A stretch of DNA of 64,000 nucleotides from Nocardia aurantia (GTDB lineage Bacteria; Actinomycetota; Actinomycetes; Mycobacteriales; Mycobacteriaceae), in the NCBI RefSeq assembly GCF_009604425.1, contig NZ_WEGI01000013.1, forward strand, positions 186,001-250,000. Direction: 5' to 3'. Below the pieces are notes generated by a model, which ran no database searches, was not told the origin of the DNA, and saw nothing but the letters and a program-made list of their open reading frames with translations. Shown piece after piece: positions 25,424-41,144 of this stretch. The stretch's first letter is position 1, and every line of letters starts with the position of its first letter. The position numbers were made by a program, and so were the translations under genes.

Positions 25424-26703
25424 TGGCCGCCGTGCGCAATCCGTTCCGCCGCGACCTGCGCAGCACGTTCCGGGAAGCCGGCCGGGGCACGAAGATCGGG
25501 CTCGCGCTCGGCATCGTGCTGGTGCTGGTGCTCGCGGGGGTGGGCTGGTGGGCCTTCGGCCAGTACAACCGGACCACCATCACCGCCTACTTCGACCGCT
25601 CGATCGGCATCTACAAAGGCTCCGACGTCCGGATCCTCGGCGTGCCGGTGGGCAAGGTGGATTCGGTGCAGCCGCAGGGCGAGCAGGTCAAGGTGGTCAT
25701 GCACGTCGACCGGGGCTACGACGTGCCGGCTGATGCGCGCGCCGCGCAGATCACCCCCTCGGTGGTGTCCGACCGGTACATCCAGCTCGCCCCGGTCTAC
25801 AAGGGCGGCCAGAAACTCGGCCGCAACGCGACCATCCCCAAGGACCGCACCGTGACCCCGGTCGAGGTGGACCGGCTGTACAAGAGCATCACCGAACTGT
25901 CGGACGCGCTGGGCCCCAACGGCGCCAACAAGGACGGCGCGCTCAACGATCTGGTCCGCACGGGTGCGGCGAATCTGTCCGGCAACGGCGACGCGCTGGC
26001 GAACAGCCTCACCCAGTTGTCGCACGCGGCCCGCTACCTCTCCGACGCCCGCGGCGACATCTTCGACACCATCAAGAATCTGCAGGTGTTCGTGCACACG
26101 CTGGCGGTGAACGACGATCAGGTGCGGCAGTTCAACAGCCAGCTGGCCAGTCTGGCCGGATTCCTCTCCGACGAGCGGTCCGATCTGGGCCAGGCGCTGA
26201 ACCTGTTGTCGCTCGCCCTCGGCGATGTGGCCCGGTTCGTCGACAACAACCGGGATCTGGTGGCGAGCAACGCCGACGCGCTGACCACGCTCACCAAGAC
26301 CCTCGCCGACCAGAGCAGTGACGTCGCGAAGGCGCTGCCGGTACTGCCGCTGGCCCTGAGCAACCTGATCAATGTGCACGACGCCGAATCCGGCACGCTG
26401 AACATGCGCGCCAACCTGACCCAGCTGCAGGATCCGTTCGGCACCCTGTGCCAGCTGATGGATCTGGGCAAGCTGGTACCGGGCGATCCGAAGTTCGACG
26501 CGCTCAGCCGCCAGTTGCGGCCGGTCCTCGATCAGTGCAAGACGATCACCGATCAGCTCACCGCGGGTGTGCAGACGCCGTCGCTGGTGCTGCCGTTCGG
26601 CATCCTTTCCGGACCGAACGAGCAGCGTAATCCGGTACCGGGCACGGTTCCCGGCACCCCGTCGGATCAGGCCCCGCCGTCGCAGGGAGGTGGGCAGCGA
26701 TGA
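25423..26703 (+). CDS. mceD: MCE family protein MceD
   Basis: 426 residues. Anchor (about 25-46, GLALGIVLVLVLAGVGWWAF), MCE domain with YKGSDVRILGVPVGKVDSVQPQGEQVKV and SDRYIQLAPVYKGGQ, a long helical part, and a Pro/Gln/Gly-rich C-terminus. Coupled to mceC (TGATG) and mceE (ATGA). Confidence 0.93.
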   Translation: MAAVRNPFRRDLRSTFREAGRGTKIGLALGIVLVLVLAGVGWWAFGQYNRTTITAYFDRSIGIYKGSDVRILGVPVGKVDSVQPQGEQVKVVMHVDRGYDVPADARAAQITPSVVSDRYIQLAPVYKGGQKLGRNATIPKDRTVTPVEVDRLYKSITELSDALGPNGANKDGALNDLVRTGAANLSGNGDALANSLTQLSHAARYLSDARGDIFDTIKNLQVFVHTLAVNDDQVRQFNSQLASLAGFLSDERSDLGQALNLLSLALGDVARFVDNNRDLVASNADALTTLTKTLADQSSDVAKALPVLPLALSNLINVHDAESGTLNMRANLTQLQDPFGTLCQLMDLGKLVPGDPKFDALSRQLRPVLDQCKTITDQLTAGVQTPSLVLPFGILSGPNEQRNPVPGTVPGTPSDQAPPSQGGGQR

Positions 26704-27953
26704 GTCTCCGCAAGGACGGCCGGGCGATCCGGGCCGCCGGCGCGGCCACCGTGCTGAGCGTGTCCGCGGCGTTGCTGAGTTCCTGTGCGGGCGACGGGGT
26801 CTACAGCATCCCGCTGCCCGGTGGCGCGGACATCGGCGCGCACCCCATGCACATCGACGTGAACTTCGACGACGTGCTGGATCTGGTCCCGCAGTCGACG
26901 GTGAAGGTGGACGGTGTGGCCGTCGGCCGGGTGCAGTCCATCGGGGTGGCGGCCGACGGCTGGCACGCGGTCGTGCACACCCTGGTCAACTCCTCGGTGC
27001 AGCTGCCCGCGAACGCGCGCGCCGAGGTGCGGCAGTCCAATCTGCTGGGTGAGAAGTTCATCGAATTGTCCACTCCGACAACCGAACCCGCACAGGGCAC
27101 GCTGTCCGACCAGGCCACCATCCCGGTCGAGCGGACGCGCACGGCCACCGAGATCGAGCAGGTGCTCGGCGCGCTGTCGCTGCTGCTCAACGGTGGTGGT
27201 GTCGCGCAGTTGCAGCCGATCGTGGCCGAACTGAACAAGGCCCTCGGCGGCCGCGAGCAGACGGTCCGCTCCCTGCTGGAACAGGCGAACACCCTCATCG
27301 ACGGGCTGAACAAGCAGGTCGAGGACATCAATCACGCGCTGGACAGTCTGGCCACGCTGTCCATCCGGGTCGGCCGGCAGACCGACCAGGTCGCGGCGAT
27401 CCTCGACGAATTGCCCGCCGGCATCAAGATTCTCGACGAGCAGCGGCCGGAACTGGTCGGGCTGCTGGGCCAGCTGGACCGGGTCGGCAAGGCCGGTTTC
27501 GACGTTCTGGACCGCAGCAAGGACAACCTGATCCGGGATCTCCAGGCGCTGCGCCCGACCCTGCAGGAGCTGGGCCGGTCGGCGCCGGATCTGATCACGG
27601 CGCTGCCGCTGATCCCGACCTACCCGTTCTCCGACGAGGCGATCTACTCGGCCTTCGGCGGTTCGGTGAACACCTGGCTGTCGGTGGATCTGCAGATCGG
27701 CAACACCCTGTCGAATCTCGGTGTGGGCAAACCGGATCCGGTGTACCTCCCGCCGCCGCACGGCCCGGACGTGCCGGTCGATCCGAGCAATCCGTACTAC
27801 AACGGCAACGGCGCGCGGCCGGGCTGGCCGACGGTGTCGCTGCTGCCGGTGTTGCCGCCCGGCATGGTGCCGTCGCCGCCCGGTACGGCCCCCGCCGCCC
27901 GGAGGGATCTGGTCGGCGCGATCCTGGACCAGTTGGGGGTGCCGCAGAGATGA
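26700..27953 (+). CDS. mceE: MCE family lipoprotein MceE
   Basis: 417 residues. A lipobox (ALLSSC, Cys29) marks it as the lipoprotein of the Mce complex, as LprK is in M. tuberculosis. The MCE domain has VDGVAVGRVQSIGVAADGWHA and QSNLLGEKFIELSTP. Helical middle with VAAILDELPAGIKILDEQRPELVGLLGQLDR, then a Pro-rich end. The ATG overlaps mceD. Confidence 0.94.
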   Translation: MSLRKDGRAIRAAGAATVLSVSAALLSSCAGDGVYSIPLPGGADIGAHPMHIDVNFDDVLDLVPQSTVKVDGVAVGRVQSIGVAADGWHAVVHTLVNSSVQLPANARAEVRQSNLLGEKFIELSTPTTEPAQGTLSDQATIPVERTRTATEIEQVLGALSLLLNGGGVAQLQPIVAELNKALGGREQTVRSLLEQANTLIDGLNKQVEDINHALDSLATLSIRVGRQTDQVAAILDELPAGIKILDEQRPELVGLLGQLDRVGKAGFDVLDRSKDNLIRDLQALRPTLQELGRSAPDLITALPLIPTYPFSDEAIYSAFGGSVNTWLSVDLQIGNTLSNLGVGKPDPVYLPPPHGPDVPVDPSNPYYNGNGARPGWPTVSLLPVLPPGMVPSPPGTAPAARRDLVGAILDQLGVPQR

Positions 27954-29191
27954 GCCGCCTGGTACGCAACCAGTTGGTCGCCTTCGCGCTGATCGCCGTG
28001 CTCGGCGTGGTGTTCGTCGGTGCCAAGTACATCCACCTCGATCACATGGTCGGCATCGGCCAGTACCACGTCCAGGTCAAGATGGCCTGGACCGGCAACC
28101 TGTCGACCGGCGCCGAGGTGACCTACCGCGGGGTGCCGGTGGGCCGGGTCGGCAAACTGGACATCACCGCCGACAGTGCGGTGGTGACCCTGGACATGGA
28201 TTCCGGCAAGCCGAAGGTGCCCGCGACCGCGAAAGCGGTGGTGGCCGACCGTTCGGCGATCGGCGAGCAGTTCGTGGATCTGCTCCCGACCACCTCGGGC
28301 GGGCCGTACCTGCGCGACGGCTCGGTCATCGACGGCGCCGAGGCGCCCGTGCGGGTGGAGGATCTGCTCGCGAAGGTGAACGATTTCGCGAAGTCGACCG
28401 ATCTGCCGGCGCTCACGACCACCATCACCGAACTGGGCAAGGCGTTCGACGGACAGGGCGACAATCTCCGCGTCCTGGTCGACTCGCTGAACAAGTTCAG
28501 CGAGACCGGCGTGGATTCGTTGCAGCAGACCATCGATCTGATCCGCGACGCGCGGACGGTGCTGGGCACCCAGGTGGATCAGGATCCGGCGATCCGGAAG
28601 TTCAGCACCGGCCTGGATCAGCTGGCCCAGCAACTGCGCACCAGCGATCCGGACATCCGCCGGCTGATCGGCACCGGCACCGACGCCGGCAATCAGCTCG
28701 GGCAGTTGCTCGACACCAGCGGTCCGGCGCTGACCACGGATTTCACCAATCTGCGCACGCTGTTGCTGGCCGTCTCGCCGAAGTACTACGCGCTGCGGCC
28801 GCTGCTGCAGATGCTGCCGATCCTGTCGGTCGGTGGCTCGGCCACCGCGCCGGGCGACCACACCAGCCACTTCGGCCTGGTGCTGGAGGTCAACGATCCG
28901 CCCGCCTGCACCCTCGGTTACGAGGGCACGCAGCGCACCCTGGCGCAGATGAAGGCACAGAATCCGGATTTCGACGACACCCGCGACGATTTCCCGTTGG
29001 ATCTGAACGCCGGTTGCCACGCCCCGCAGGGCAGCATCTCCGATGTGCGTGGCGGCGACCGCGCGGACCTGGCCGACCCGAACATCGCCCAGCCGTGGGA
29101 CGGCAAGCCGAAGACCGATCCGGACAAGCTGAACCTGGCCCCGCTGGCCCAGCAGCTGGCTCCGCTGGTGGGGGTGACCCCGAAGCGGTGA
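27950..29191 (+). CDS. mceF: MCE family protein MceF
   Basis: 413 residues: N-terminal anchor (about 5-25), MCE domain with TGAEVTYRGVPVGRVGKLDI and RSAIGEQFVDLLPTT, long helical part, and a C-terminal domain with two Cys (CTLGYEGTQRT and AGCHAPQGSISDVRGGDRADLADPN), a MceF-type ending. Last of the six Mce subunits; overlaps mceE by ATGA. Confidence 0.93.
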   Translation: MSRLVRNQLVAFALIAVLGVVFVGAKYIHLDHMVGIGQYHVQVKMAWTGNLSTGAEVTYRGVPVGRVGKLDITADSAVVTLDMDSGKPKVPATAKAVVADRSAIGEQFVDLLPTTSGGPYLRDGSVIDGAEAPVRVEDLLAKVNDFAKSTDLPALTTTITELGKAFDGQGDNLRVLVDSLNKFSETGVDSLQQTIDLIRDARTVLGTQVDQDPAIRKFSTGLDQLAQQLRTSDPDIRRLIGTGTDAGNQLGQLLDTSGPALTTDFTNLRTLLLAVSPKYYALRPLLQMLPILSVGGSATAPGDHTSHFGLVLEVNDPPACTLGYEGTQRTLAQMKAQNPDFDDTRDDFPLDLNAGCHAPQGSISDVRGGDRADLADPNIAQPWDGKPKTDPDKLNLAPLAQQLAPLVGVTPKR

Positions 29192-29242
29192 GCGCAGGGC
29201 GAGTCGGCGGAGCCGACGAGACGACGACGCTAGGGTGTTGCT

Positions 29243-30130
29243 GTGACCGCTGATCTACCCGATAAGCCCGATCTGCCCGACCCCGCCGAGTCGCCCGCCG
29301 AGGCGCCGGACGGTTCCGCGGAGCAGGCCGTGGCCGGGGGACCGGTCGCCGCAGGCGACGCGCTCGGCACCGGTTCTGCGGCGAAACCATTGTCCGGCAA
29401 CGCTTCTCGGTCCATCGACGCACCCGTCACGCGGGATCGGGACGAGTCCGCCGGGAGCCCCGCGGACGAGCCCGCCGGTGGGTACGCGACGGACGCTGCC
29501 GCGAACCTCCCGGCGGAACGGGCGGTATCACCGATCCGGTCGATTCTCACCACTGTGCTGGCTGTCTGGTTGCTGGCCGCGCTGGTCGCGGCGGGCTGGT
29601 TCGGTGTCGGCTGGGTCCGGGCGGCCTACTTCACCGATGCTCCCCGGGCCGAGGCCCGGGACAGCGCACTGGATTCCGCCCGGCAGGCCGCGATCAACCT
29701 GTCCTCGATGAACCCGAACGACATCGACGGCTCCATCGATCTGATGAAGTCGTCGATGACCGGTTCGATGCTCGATCAGCTGACCCAGAATCGCGATCGG
29801 ATCAAACAGGCCGCCGAGCAGTCCAAGACCAAGATCGATGCGAAGGTGCTGGGCGCCTCGCTGAGCACGCTGAACAGTGAGCGGGACAAGGCAACCGCTC
29901 TGGTGGTGCTGCAGCTGACCCAGTCCGCGCCGAGCGTGCCCGCGGAGTCGTTCCGGACCACCTGGTCGCTGGACATGGCCAAGGTCGGCGACGGCTGGAA
30001 GGCCGAGCAGGCGAATTCGCTGGGACAACTGGTCCCGCTGGACTCGCCGAATCCGGCCCAGCCGGCCCCGACCGGAATCCCCGTGCCCCCGGCGTCTCCC
30101 GCGACGCCCGCGCCCCAGCCCGGATCGTAG
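29243..30130 (+). CDS. Mce-associated membrane protein 1
   Basis: 295 residues. A disordered acidic/Pro/Ala-rich N-terminus of about 100 residues is followed by one membrane segment (ILTTVLAVWLLAALVAAGWFGVGWVRAAYF) and an NTF2-like outer domain with SSMNPNDIDGSIDLMKSSMTGSMLDQL. This matches the Mas proteins that end mce operons and stabilise the complex. GTG start, 51 bases after mceF. Confidence 0.85.
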   Translation: MTADLPDKPDLPDPAESPAEAPDGSAEQAVAGGPVAAGDALGTGSAAKPLSGNASRSIDAPVTRDRDESAGSPADEPAGGYATDAAANLPAERAVSPIRSILTTVLAVWLLAALVAAGWFGVGWVRAAYFTDAPRAEARDSALDSARQAAINLSSMNPNDIDGSIDLMKSSMTGSMLDQLTQNRDRIKQAAEQSKTKIDAKVLGASLSTLNSERDKATALVVLQLTQSAPSVPAESFRTTWSLDMAKVGDGWKAEQANSLGQLVPLDSPNPAQPAPTGIPVPPASPATPAPQPGS

Positions 30131-30139
30131 GAGATGTCG

Positions 30140-30880
30140 ATGGAACCCCGACGGCCGGTCAACCGTGTCTCGCCGCGCCTGCGCCCGTCCGGCCGCGCCG
30201 CCACCCCGTCCGCGCCCACCGGCGCCGGTTCGCCGAACGAGCCCGCCGGTCGCCGTCCCGGCCGCTCCGGGGCCGGCCGGTCGAAGTCGGTACCCGCCCG
30301 GCGCGATCGGCCCGACGCCGCCGCGCGGGCGTATGCCCGCGACCGGGCGGGCCATGTCCGGCCCGTTCGCGGCACCCGGTCCTGGCTGCTGCCGACCGGC
30401 CTGGGTCTCGCGGCCGCGATTCTCACCGCGTTCGCCGTGGTCGCGGCCTTCCGGCCGGGAGTGGGCGACGGCAACGCGGCGTTCGTCGACACGAAGGCGA
30501 CCGAGCAGGTCCGAGCCGCCGCCGGGGACGCCCTGAAGACCGTCTACTCCTACGACGCCAAGGCGATCGCCGGCGACAAGGGCGCGGCGGCGTACAAGGA
30601 CGCCGTGCACAAGGTCGTGACCGGCAAGATGCTCGCCGATTTCGACAAGTTCGCGGACACCACGGTGTCGGCGATCCAGCAGGCGCAATCCACCGCCACG
30701 GCCGTGGCCGACCCGATCGGCGTGACTTTGCTCACAGGCGATCGAGCCGAACTGTTGATCGAATTGACCGTGAGCGCGGCCCGCAACGGCGTGCCGCAGG
30801 AGAGCGCCGCGGGGCCGATCGTGCTCCACATGCAGAAGATCAACGGGCGCTGGCTGGCTGCTGAAATCACCGATCGGTAA
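30140..30880 (+). CDS. Mce-associated membrane protein 2
   Basis: 246 residues. Basic, Arg/Pro-rich cytoplasmic N-terminus, one membrane segment (WLLPTGLGLAAAILTAFAVVAAF), then an outer domain with EQVRAAAGDALKTVYSYDAKAIAGDKGAAAYKDAVHKVVTGKML, the usual Mas fold. ATG 30140 has AGGAG at the right distance; ATG 30134 is too close to it. Ends the mce operon. Confidence 0.83.
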   Translation: MEPRRPVNRVSPRLRPSGRAATPSAPTGAGSPNEPAGRRPGRSGAGRSKSVPARRDRPDAAARAYARDRAGHVRPVRGTRSWLLPTGLGLAAAILTAFAVVAAFRPGVGDGNAAFVDTKATEQVRAAAGDALKTVYSYDAKAIAGDKGAAAYKDAVHKVVTGKMLADFDKFADTTVSAIQQAQSTATAVADPIGVTLLTGDRAELLIELTVSAARNGVPQESAAGPIVLHMQKINGRWLAAEITDR

Positions 30881-31403
30881 TTTTCGGTTCTCCCTTTCCC
30901 GCAGCTCGAGGGCATGATCAACCCCTGCTGTGGCTGCTCCGGGCCTCGTTCGGGGCCGGTTGCCGCAGCGCTGCCACTTGACGAGTTTCGTCCGACCAGT
31001 CACGCTATTCACAACAGCGGCAGCTGGGACTGCGGTCGAGGATCCGTGTGTCGAGCGACCGCCGAAGCCCTGATCGCAGCCAGCGCTGAGGGGCACGGCG
31101 CGCCGGGGGGCCGGAACTCGATCCGGGTGGTACTTTGACACCCCTTCTGTATGGGTGTAGGTTTGGACTTTGCGCTGGCTGCCCTCTGTCCATTCCTTGA
31201 TCGCACTACGAAAGTCCCACCGCTGAAATGCCTCGAACGCGGCGTTTCAAACATGTGGTGTTACTTCCGTTGTCTGCTGTTCGGGTTCGTTCGGGGTGTA
31301 TCCAGCCGGAATCTGAACGCAAGCAGACAAGCGACGGTTCGTCGCGGTGCCACGTACGTACTGGCACCGCACGCCCGCGCGTGAGGTGCTGGAAGGACGC
31401 ATC
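30881..31403 (+). other. rpoB upstream region
   Basis: 523 bases between the mce operon and rpoB. It holds the candidate rpoB promoter and a leader of about 230 bases. No gene is supported in it, and I see no convincing terminator after the mce operon. Confidence 0.5.
31135..31163 (+). promoter_or_regulatory. Candidate rpoB promoter
   Basis: Perfect -35 TTGACA (31135-31140), 17-base spacer, then TAGGTT (31158-31163). It lies about 240 bases before the rpoB start. Confidence 0.65.
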
Positions 31404-34886
<3,483 letters not shown>

Positions 34887-34895
34887 GCCGATTCG

Positions 34896-34923
34896 GTCCC
34901 CGGGGGCGATTGCCCCCGGGGAC
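34896..34923 (+). terminator. rpoB-rpoC intergenic hairpin
   Basis: GTCCCCGGGGGC pairs perfectly with GCCCCCGGGGAC around a 4-base loop, 9 bases after the rpoB stop. There is no T run, so it is more likely an mRNA processing or stability element than a full stop between rpoB and rpoC. Confidence 0.5.
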
Positions 34924-34995
34924 AGCGGTCAGCCGACCGCACTGGACTAGCGAACTTTGCTCGATACTGAACCCGAACAGGGGAAAGGAAGTTAC

Positions 34996-38949
<3,954 letters not shown>

Positions 38950-38981
38950 TCCGCGTATCGCCCTGCCTCGGGTGAACTGTG

Positions 38982-39018
38982 ATCGGCCCCCGCTCCGGAT
39001 TTCGGAGCGGGGGCCGAT
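38982..39018 (+). terminator. Terminator after rpoC
   Basis: A perfect 16-bp stem (38982-38997 with 39003-39018) around GATTT, 32 bases after rpoC, followed by TCATGTT. Confidence 0.75.
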
Positions 39019-39192
39019 TCATGTTCGGGGTGCGAGGCTTTCGTGCGGGGACTGCGGAGGGCCCTCGATCCGGGCCGTGAATATTCGGTTTCCGGATTAT
39101 CGAATAAGCATTCGTCGAAATACCCTGTGGCGGAATTGATGTGTGCACGACGCGGAAAGGGTGCGAATCCAATTTGGGCGGAGTGTCGTTCT

Positions 39193-39222
39193 TTGGCGCG
39201 TCGCGCGGGTGGCGTTTAGTGT
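39193..39222 (+). promoter_or_regulatory. Candidate promoter of the coiled-coil gene
   Basis: TTGGCG (39193-39198), 18-base spacer, TAGTGT (39217-39222), about 70 bases before the ATG. The rest of 39019-39290 holds no gene; it has a GTGAATATTCG string (39077-39087) also seen upstream of the XRE gene near 3.1 kb. Confidence 0.4.
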
Positions 39223-39290
39223 GAGCAATGCCCGGGAGGTCATCGCCGATTGCGCAGTCGGCACCCGGAACAAGATGGAGGTTTTGCCGA

Positions 39291-39752
39291 ATGAGCAATG
39301 CGGGTGTCGAGGATCGTTTGAGCGCGGTCGAAACGTTTGTGCGCTCGATGGCAGCAGATGTCAATCAGGCCAGCAGTCGTCTCTGGCATGTCTTCGAGAA
39401 GCAGGCCGGACACAGTGTCGAACTGGCTGATCTGAAGGCGGTCCAGGCGGTCCATTCCCGGGACTTGTCCGAGATCGCTGGCAAATTGGATGTCCAGACC
39501 AAGGATATCTCTGAGGTCAAGGCCGTTCAGGAGATCCATGTTCGGGACATCTCGGATATCAAGACGGATGTCGCCGAGGTGAAGGCTGTGCAGGCCGTGC
39601 ATACCAAAGAGCTCTCTGATATCAAGGTGACCCAAGAGGACCATTCCGGAAAGCTGGAATGGCTCAAAGCCGACAGTGACGTGCGGCATAAGCATGTGGT
39701 CTCGATGTTGAACAAAGTCCTCGATGGGATGAATGAGCTGAAGAGTAGGTAG
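39291..39752 (+). CDS. Heptad-repeat coiled-coil protein of unknown function
   Basis: 153 residues, not recognised as a named family. The ATG at 39291 has GGAGG upstream. The middle (about 45-125) is built of repeated units around KAVQ at 49, 77 and 98 and KVTQ at 112, each continuing as VH-x-(R/K)-(D/E)-(I/L)-S-(D/E)-I. The distances 28, 21 and 14 are all multiples of seven, so a continuous coiled coil is expected. No membrane segment or signal peptide. Codon use is less GC-rich than in flanking genes (GATATC, GTTCAG, CATACC), which suggests a distinct origin. Confidence 0.75.
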   Translation: MSNAGVEDRLSAVETFVRSMAADVNQASSRLWHVFEKQAGHSVELADLKAVQAVHSRDLSEIAGKLDVQTKDISEVKAVQEIHVRDISDIKTDVAEVKAVQAVHTKELSDIKVTQEDHSGKLEWLKADSDVRHKHVVSMLNKVLDGMNELKSR

Positions 39753-39821
39753 TTCCCGCACATGGGTGGCCCGACTCCGTAGTGGAACTGGGCCACCCGA
39801 GTGGACGGTGGTTAATTTCTT

Positions 39822-40175
39822 TCACACCTGATTCCAGATCAGGCGGAGCACGGCGTTGATCGCGTAGATACCGGCGAAGATCAGGGCAGGGGTGAGGGTG
39901 GTGGCCGAGTAGAGGGCGAGGGCGGCGCTGCCGAACCAGGCGATTTCGAATACCGCGCGGACGATGCCGTGCAGGGCGTAGGTGGCGTTCTCACCGCCGC
40001 CGGCGGCGAACAGTGCCCACAGCACTGCGAGGATCGCCGGAGCGCCGAGTCCCGCAACGAATTTCAGGATCCAGTTCGGGCTCACCGTGAAGCCCCAGTA
40101 GGCGACCGAGCCGAGGGCGCCCAGCTCGAGGAAGAACATCAGGGCGGCATTCGTCCCCTTGGCAACGGTGAGCAT
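39822..40175 (-). CDS. YrdB family (DUF2568) membrane protein
   Basis: 117 residues with four hydrophobic segments (about 10-30, 35-57, 65-88, 92-112) and the ALMFFLELGALGSVAYWGF start typical of YrdB. Function of the family is unknown. A GGAGG ribosome site precedes the ATG. Its promoter region carries two near-identical palindromes, which suggests a repressor. Confidence 0.85.
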   Translation of the reverse strand: MLTVAKGTNAALMFFLELGALGSVAYWGFTVSPNWILKFVAGLGAPAILAVLWALFAAGGGENATYALHGIVRAVFEIAWFGSAALALYSATTLTPALIFAGIYAINAVLRLIWNQV

Positions 40176-40208
40176 TCGGACCTCCGAGTGTGACAGTCGT
40201 TCTCTTGT

Positions 40209-40258
40209 GAGAGCAATGCTCTCGCATGAGTGTCTGTTTTGTCAAGAGCGGTGCTCTC
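40209..40258 (-). promoter_or_regulatory. Promoter of the yrdB gene with two palindromic operator-like sites
   Basis: GAGAGCAATGCTCTC (40209-40223) and AAGAGCGGTGCTCTC (40244-40258) are 15-mers sharing an AGAGC-N3-GCTCT dyad with centres 35 bases apart. On the minus strand a TTGACA -35 box (40240-40245) overlaps the second site, and the -10 position would fall in the first. A repressor bound here would block the promoter. No TetR-type gene is adjacent. Confidence 0.55.
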
Positions 40259-40356
40259 GCGGCGAATCTCGTTCCATCCGTGGGGGTTACGGCTCCGAAT
40301 ACGTGGTGATCGACGCTGCCTGATGAATTGGTTGGGGCTCGGAACGGAGTTGCGGC

Positions 40357-41118
40357 ATGGTTCAGGAACTGATCGCTGCCCTGTTGGGGGCGCTGCTCGC
40401 GGTGGTGGTCCTGGTCGCGGGCGACCGGATGCGCCCGGCCGCATGGCGGCAGACCAACGACGAAGCCTCGGGCACGCTGGCGCTGGACGTCATCAAGACG
40501 TTCTTCACCGCCGTCGTCGCGTTCATCGTGGTCATCTGCTGGCAGCAGTACCAGAATGCGCACAATCACACCGTCACCGAGGCCAAGGGCCTGGTCGAGA
40601 CCTATTTCGCGGCGCACAACATGGCCGAGCCCGACCGGGATCGCGTACAGACGCTGGTCCGCGGTTACACCGAACAGGTGGTCGGCCCGGAGTGGACCAC
40701 CATGAGCCGCAACGGCCGCCTCAGCCCGTCCGCGCAGTCGATGCTGGACTCGTTGCGCGACACCGTCGCCCAGCAGCATCCGCAGGATCAGGTCACGACG
40801 GATGCGCGAGCGGCCGCCCAGACGGCCCTGGTCAAAGTGGCCGACGCCCGTACCGACCGCGGGGTCGACGCGGCCCAGGGCGTGCCCGGATTCCTGTATG
40901 TCGCACTGATATTCGGCACGGTGCTACTGCTGTTCAGTCCGGTGCTCTCCGGCACCCGGGTCACCTGGCGCAGTACCCTGATGACCGCCCTGCTCGGTGT
41001 GGTGATCGCCTCGGCCCTGCTCCAGATCCACAACTTCGAGCGGCCGTTCTCCCACACCATCAGCGTTCCCCGCGACGCGTTCGAATTCGCGCTGGCGCGC
41101 TATCAGCACATCGGCTGA
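40357..41118 (+). CDS. Bestrophin-like (DUF4239) membrane protein
   Basis: 253 residues. Two hydrophobic segments at the N-terminus (about 5-23 and 48-63), an outer or cytoplasmic helical middle (ETYFAAHNMAEPDRDRVQTLVRGYTEQVV), and two more at 178-197 and 206-222. This is the DUF4239 pattern, distantly related to bestrophin-type channels. Transport role not shown. Overlap or close spacing with the next gene suggests joint transcription. Confidence 0.83.
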   Translation: MVQELIAALLGALLAVVVLVAGDRMRPAAWRQTNDEASGTLALDVIKTFFTAVVAFIVVICWQQYQNAHNHTVTEAKGLVETYFAAHNMAEPDRDRVQTLVRGYTEQVVGPEWTTMSRNGRLSPSAQSMLDSLRDTVAQQHPQDQVTTDARAAAQTALVKVADARTDRGVDAAQGVPGFLYVALIFGTVLLLFSPVLSGTRVTWRSTLMTALLGVVIASALLQIHNFERPFSHTISVPRDAFEFALARYQHIG

Positions 41119-41144
41119 CCGTGTTCCCTCGACGAATCGAGTTG

